A program made the translations under genes and the position numbers. From positions 1-6,269 of the forward strand of contig JALHDH010000160.1 in assembly GCA_022839105.1 (NCBI GenBank): a DNA stretch of 6,269 nucleotides, in the 5' to 3' direction. Every line of letters starts with the position of its first letter. Position 1 is the first letter of the stretch. Source of the stretch: a bacterium. Lineage in GTDB: Bacteria; Vulcanimicrobiota; Xenobia; Xenobiales; Xenobiaceae. Shown here in pieces: positions 6,019-6,269 of this stretch. The notes under the pieces were generated by a model. The model did not search any database, was not told the origin of the DNA, and worked only from the letters and a program-made list of their open reading frames with translations.

Positions 6019-6023
6019 GAGGT

Positions 6024-6269
6024 ATGGAGAATCCGGCATCCCAGGCCAGTCCCGAACTCCGCCCGGAAGTCCTCGCGCTCCTGGAGGATTCTGCCCGAGG
6101 CTTGCGGCCCTCCCGGGTCCGGCAGGTCGCCCTGATGCAGGAAGCCTTGATGGAATTGGAGCGCTTCGGCCCCCTCCTCGAATTGCGGCTGGGTCAGGTC
6201 CTCGCCCCCATGCTCCGGGGCGGTCACAAGCACCTGGGCTACGTGACGCCCGCAGTCTTCTGTCGCGAG
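6024..6269 (+). CDS. N-terminal part of a protein resembling HNH-endonuclease-family proteins, cut by window edge
   Basis: ATG at 6024 opens a frame that stays open for 82 codons to the end of the window. The visible part is helical and charged: EVLALLEDSARGL (15-27), then a helix with LMELERFGPLLELRLGQVL (42-60), then GHKHLGYVTPAVFCRE (67-82). The last segment resembles the LGFxSFxEYxRERLGLS pattern that, from memory, follows the N-terminal helices of a widespread family ending in an HNH nuclease motif. The HNH motif itself would lie outside the window, so this assignment is tentative. Codon use is high-GC like the left-hand genes and unlike the zinc-ribbon gene. The start is supported by the -10 box five bases upstream rather than by a ribosome site. 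Another helical regulator cannot be excluded. Confidence 0.7.
   Translation, partial: MENPASQASPELRPEVLALLEDSARGLRPSRVRQVALMQEALMELERFGPLLELRLGQVLAPMLRGGHKHLGYVTPAVFCRE

Larger units (their letters stand above)
5303..6023. other. About 720 bases without a supportable gene
   Basis: Open frames exist on both strands, but none has a convincing ribosome site, conserved-looking motifs or the codon pattern of the neighbouring genes. No tRNA T-arm, riboswitch core or CRISPR repeat was found. What it holds is structure: the GAGGGG ribosome site of the leftward gene (5313-5318), a long imperfect hairpin at 5573-5611, an AT-richer patch at about 5764-5792, a 10-base tandem repeat at 5855-5874, a short hairpin at 5910-5925, interleaved inverted repeats at 5933-5980, and a candidate promoter from 5988. 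It may contain decayed coding sequence or an unannotated small RNA; I cannot show either. Confidence 0.6.

Overview
The window is high-GC bacterial chromosome, with strong G/C preference at third codon positions in most genes. The gene families (an OafA-type surface acyltransferase, a di-iron Fe-S repair protein, a TMTC-like membrane protein and a probable HNH-family protein) suggest a Gram-negative-type environmental bacterium that meets low oxygen or nitric oxide. I cannot name the phylum; deltaproteobacterial or acidobacterial-type lineages are guesses only.

Layout. (1) Bases 2-1567, plus strand: the 3' part of a membrane acyltransferase with a C-terminal SGNH esterase domain; its start lies outside the window. 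(2) Bases 1643-2353, minus strand: an intact ric/ytfE/scdA-type Fe-S cluster repair protein, convergent with the acyltransferase. Its upstream region carries a near-perfect FNR/DNR-type palindrome exactly 41.5 bases before the start predicted from a plausible -10 box, plus a strong Shine-Dalgarno. (3) Bases 2503-4242, plus strand: a TMTC-like polytopic membrane protein with a C-terminal TPR region, divergent from ric. (4) Bases 4272-4401, minus strand: a short decayed 3' end of what looks like a NUDIX hydrolase gene. (5) Bases 4418-5302, minus strand: an unrecognised protein with three zinc ribbons, a coiled coil and two membrane segments, visibly lower in GC than its neighbours. (6) Bases 5303-6023: about 720 bases with no supportable gene but several well-formed inverted repeats. 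(7) Bases 6024 to the end, plus strand: the start of a gene resembling the N-terminus of HNH-family proteins, possibly translated from a leaderless mRNA.

The genes do not form an obvious operon or single pathway. The acyltransferase and the TMTC-like protein are both plausible envelope-modifying enzymes, but they are separated by the oppositely oriented stress gene. The most secure regulatory inference is anaerobic or nitrosative control of the Fe-S repair gene. The part most worth further attention is 4243-6023, where a gene remnant, a lower-GC orphan membrane/zinc-ribbon gene and a structured non-coding stretch lie side by side, as expected of a remodelled or acquired segment. I see no transposase, integrase, CRISPR array, tRNA or rRNA, and nothing that proves a novel system.
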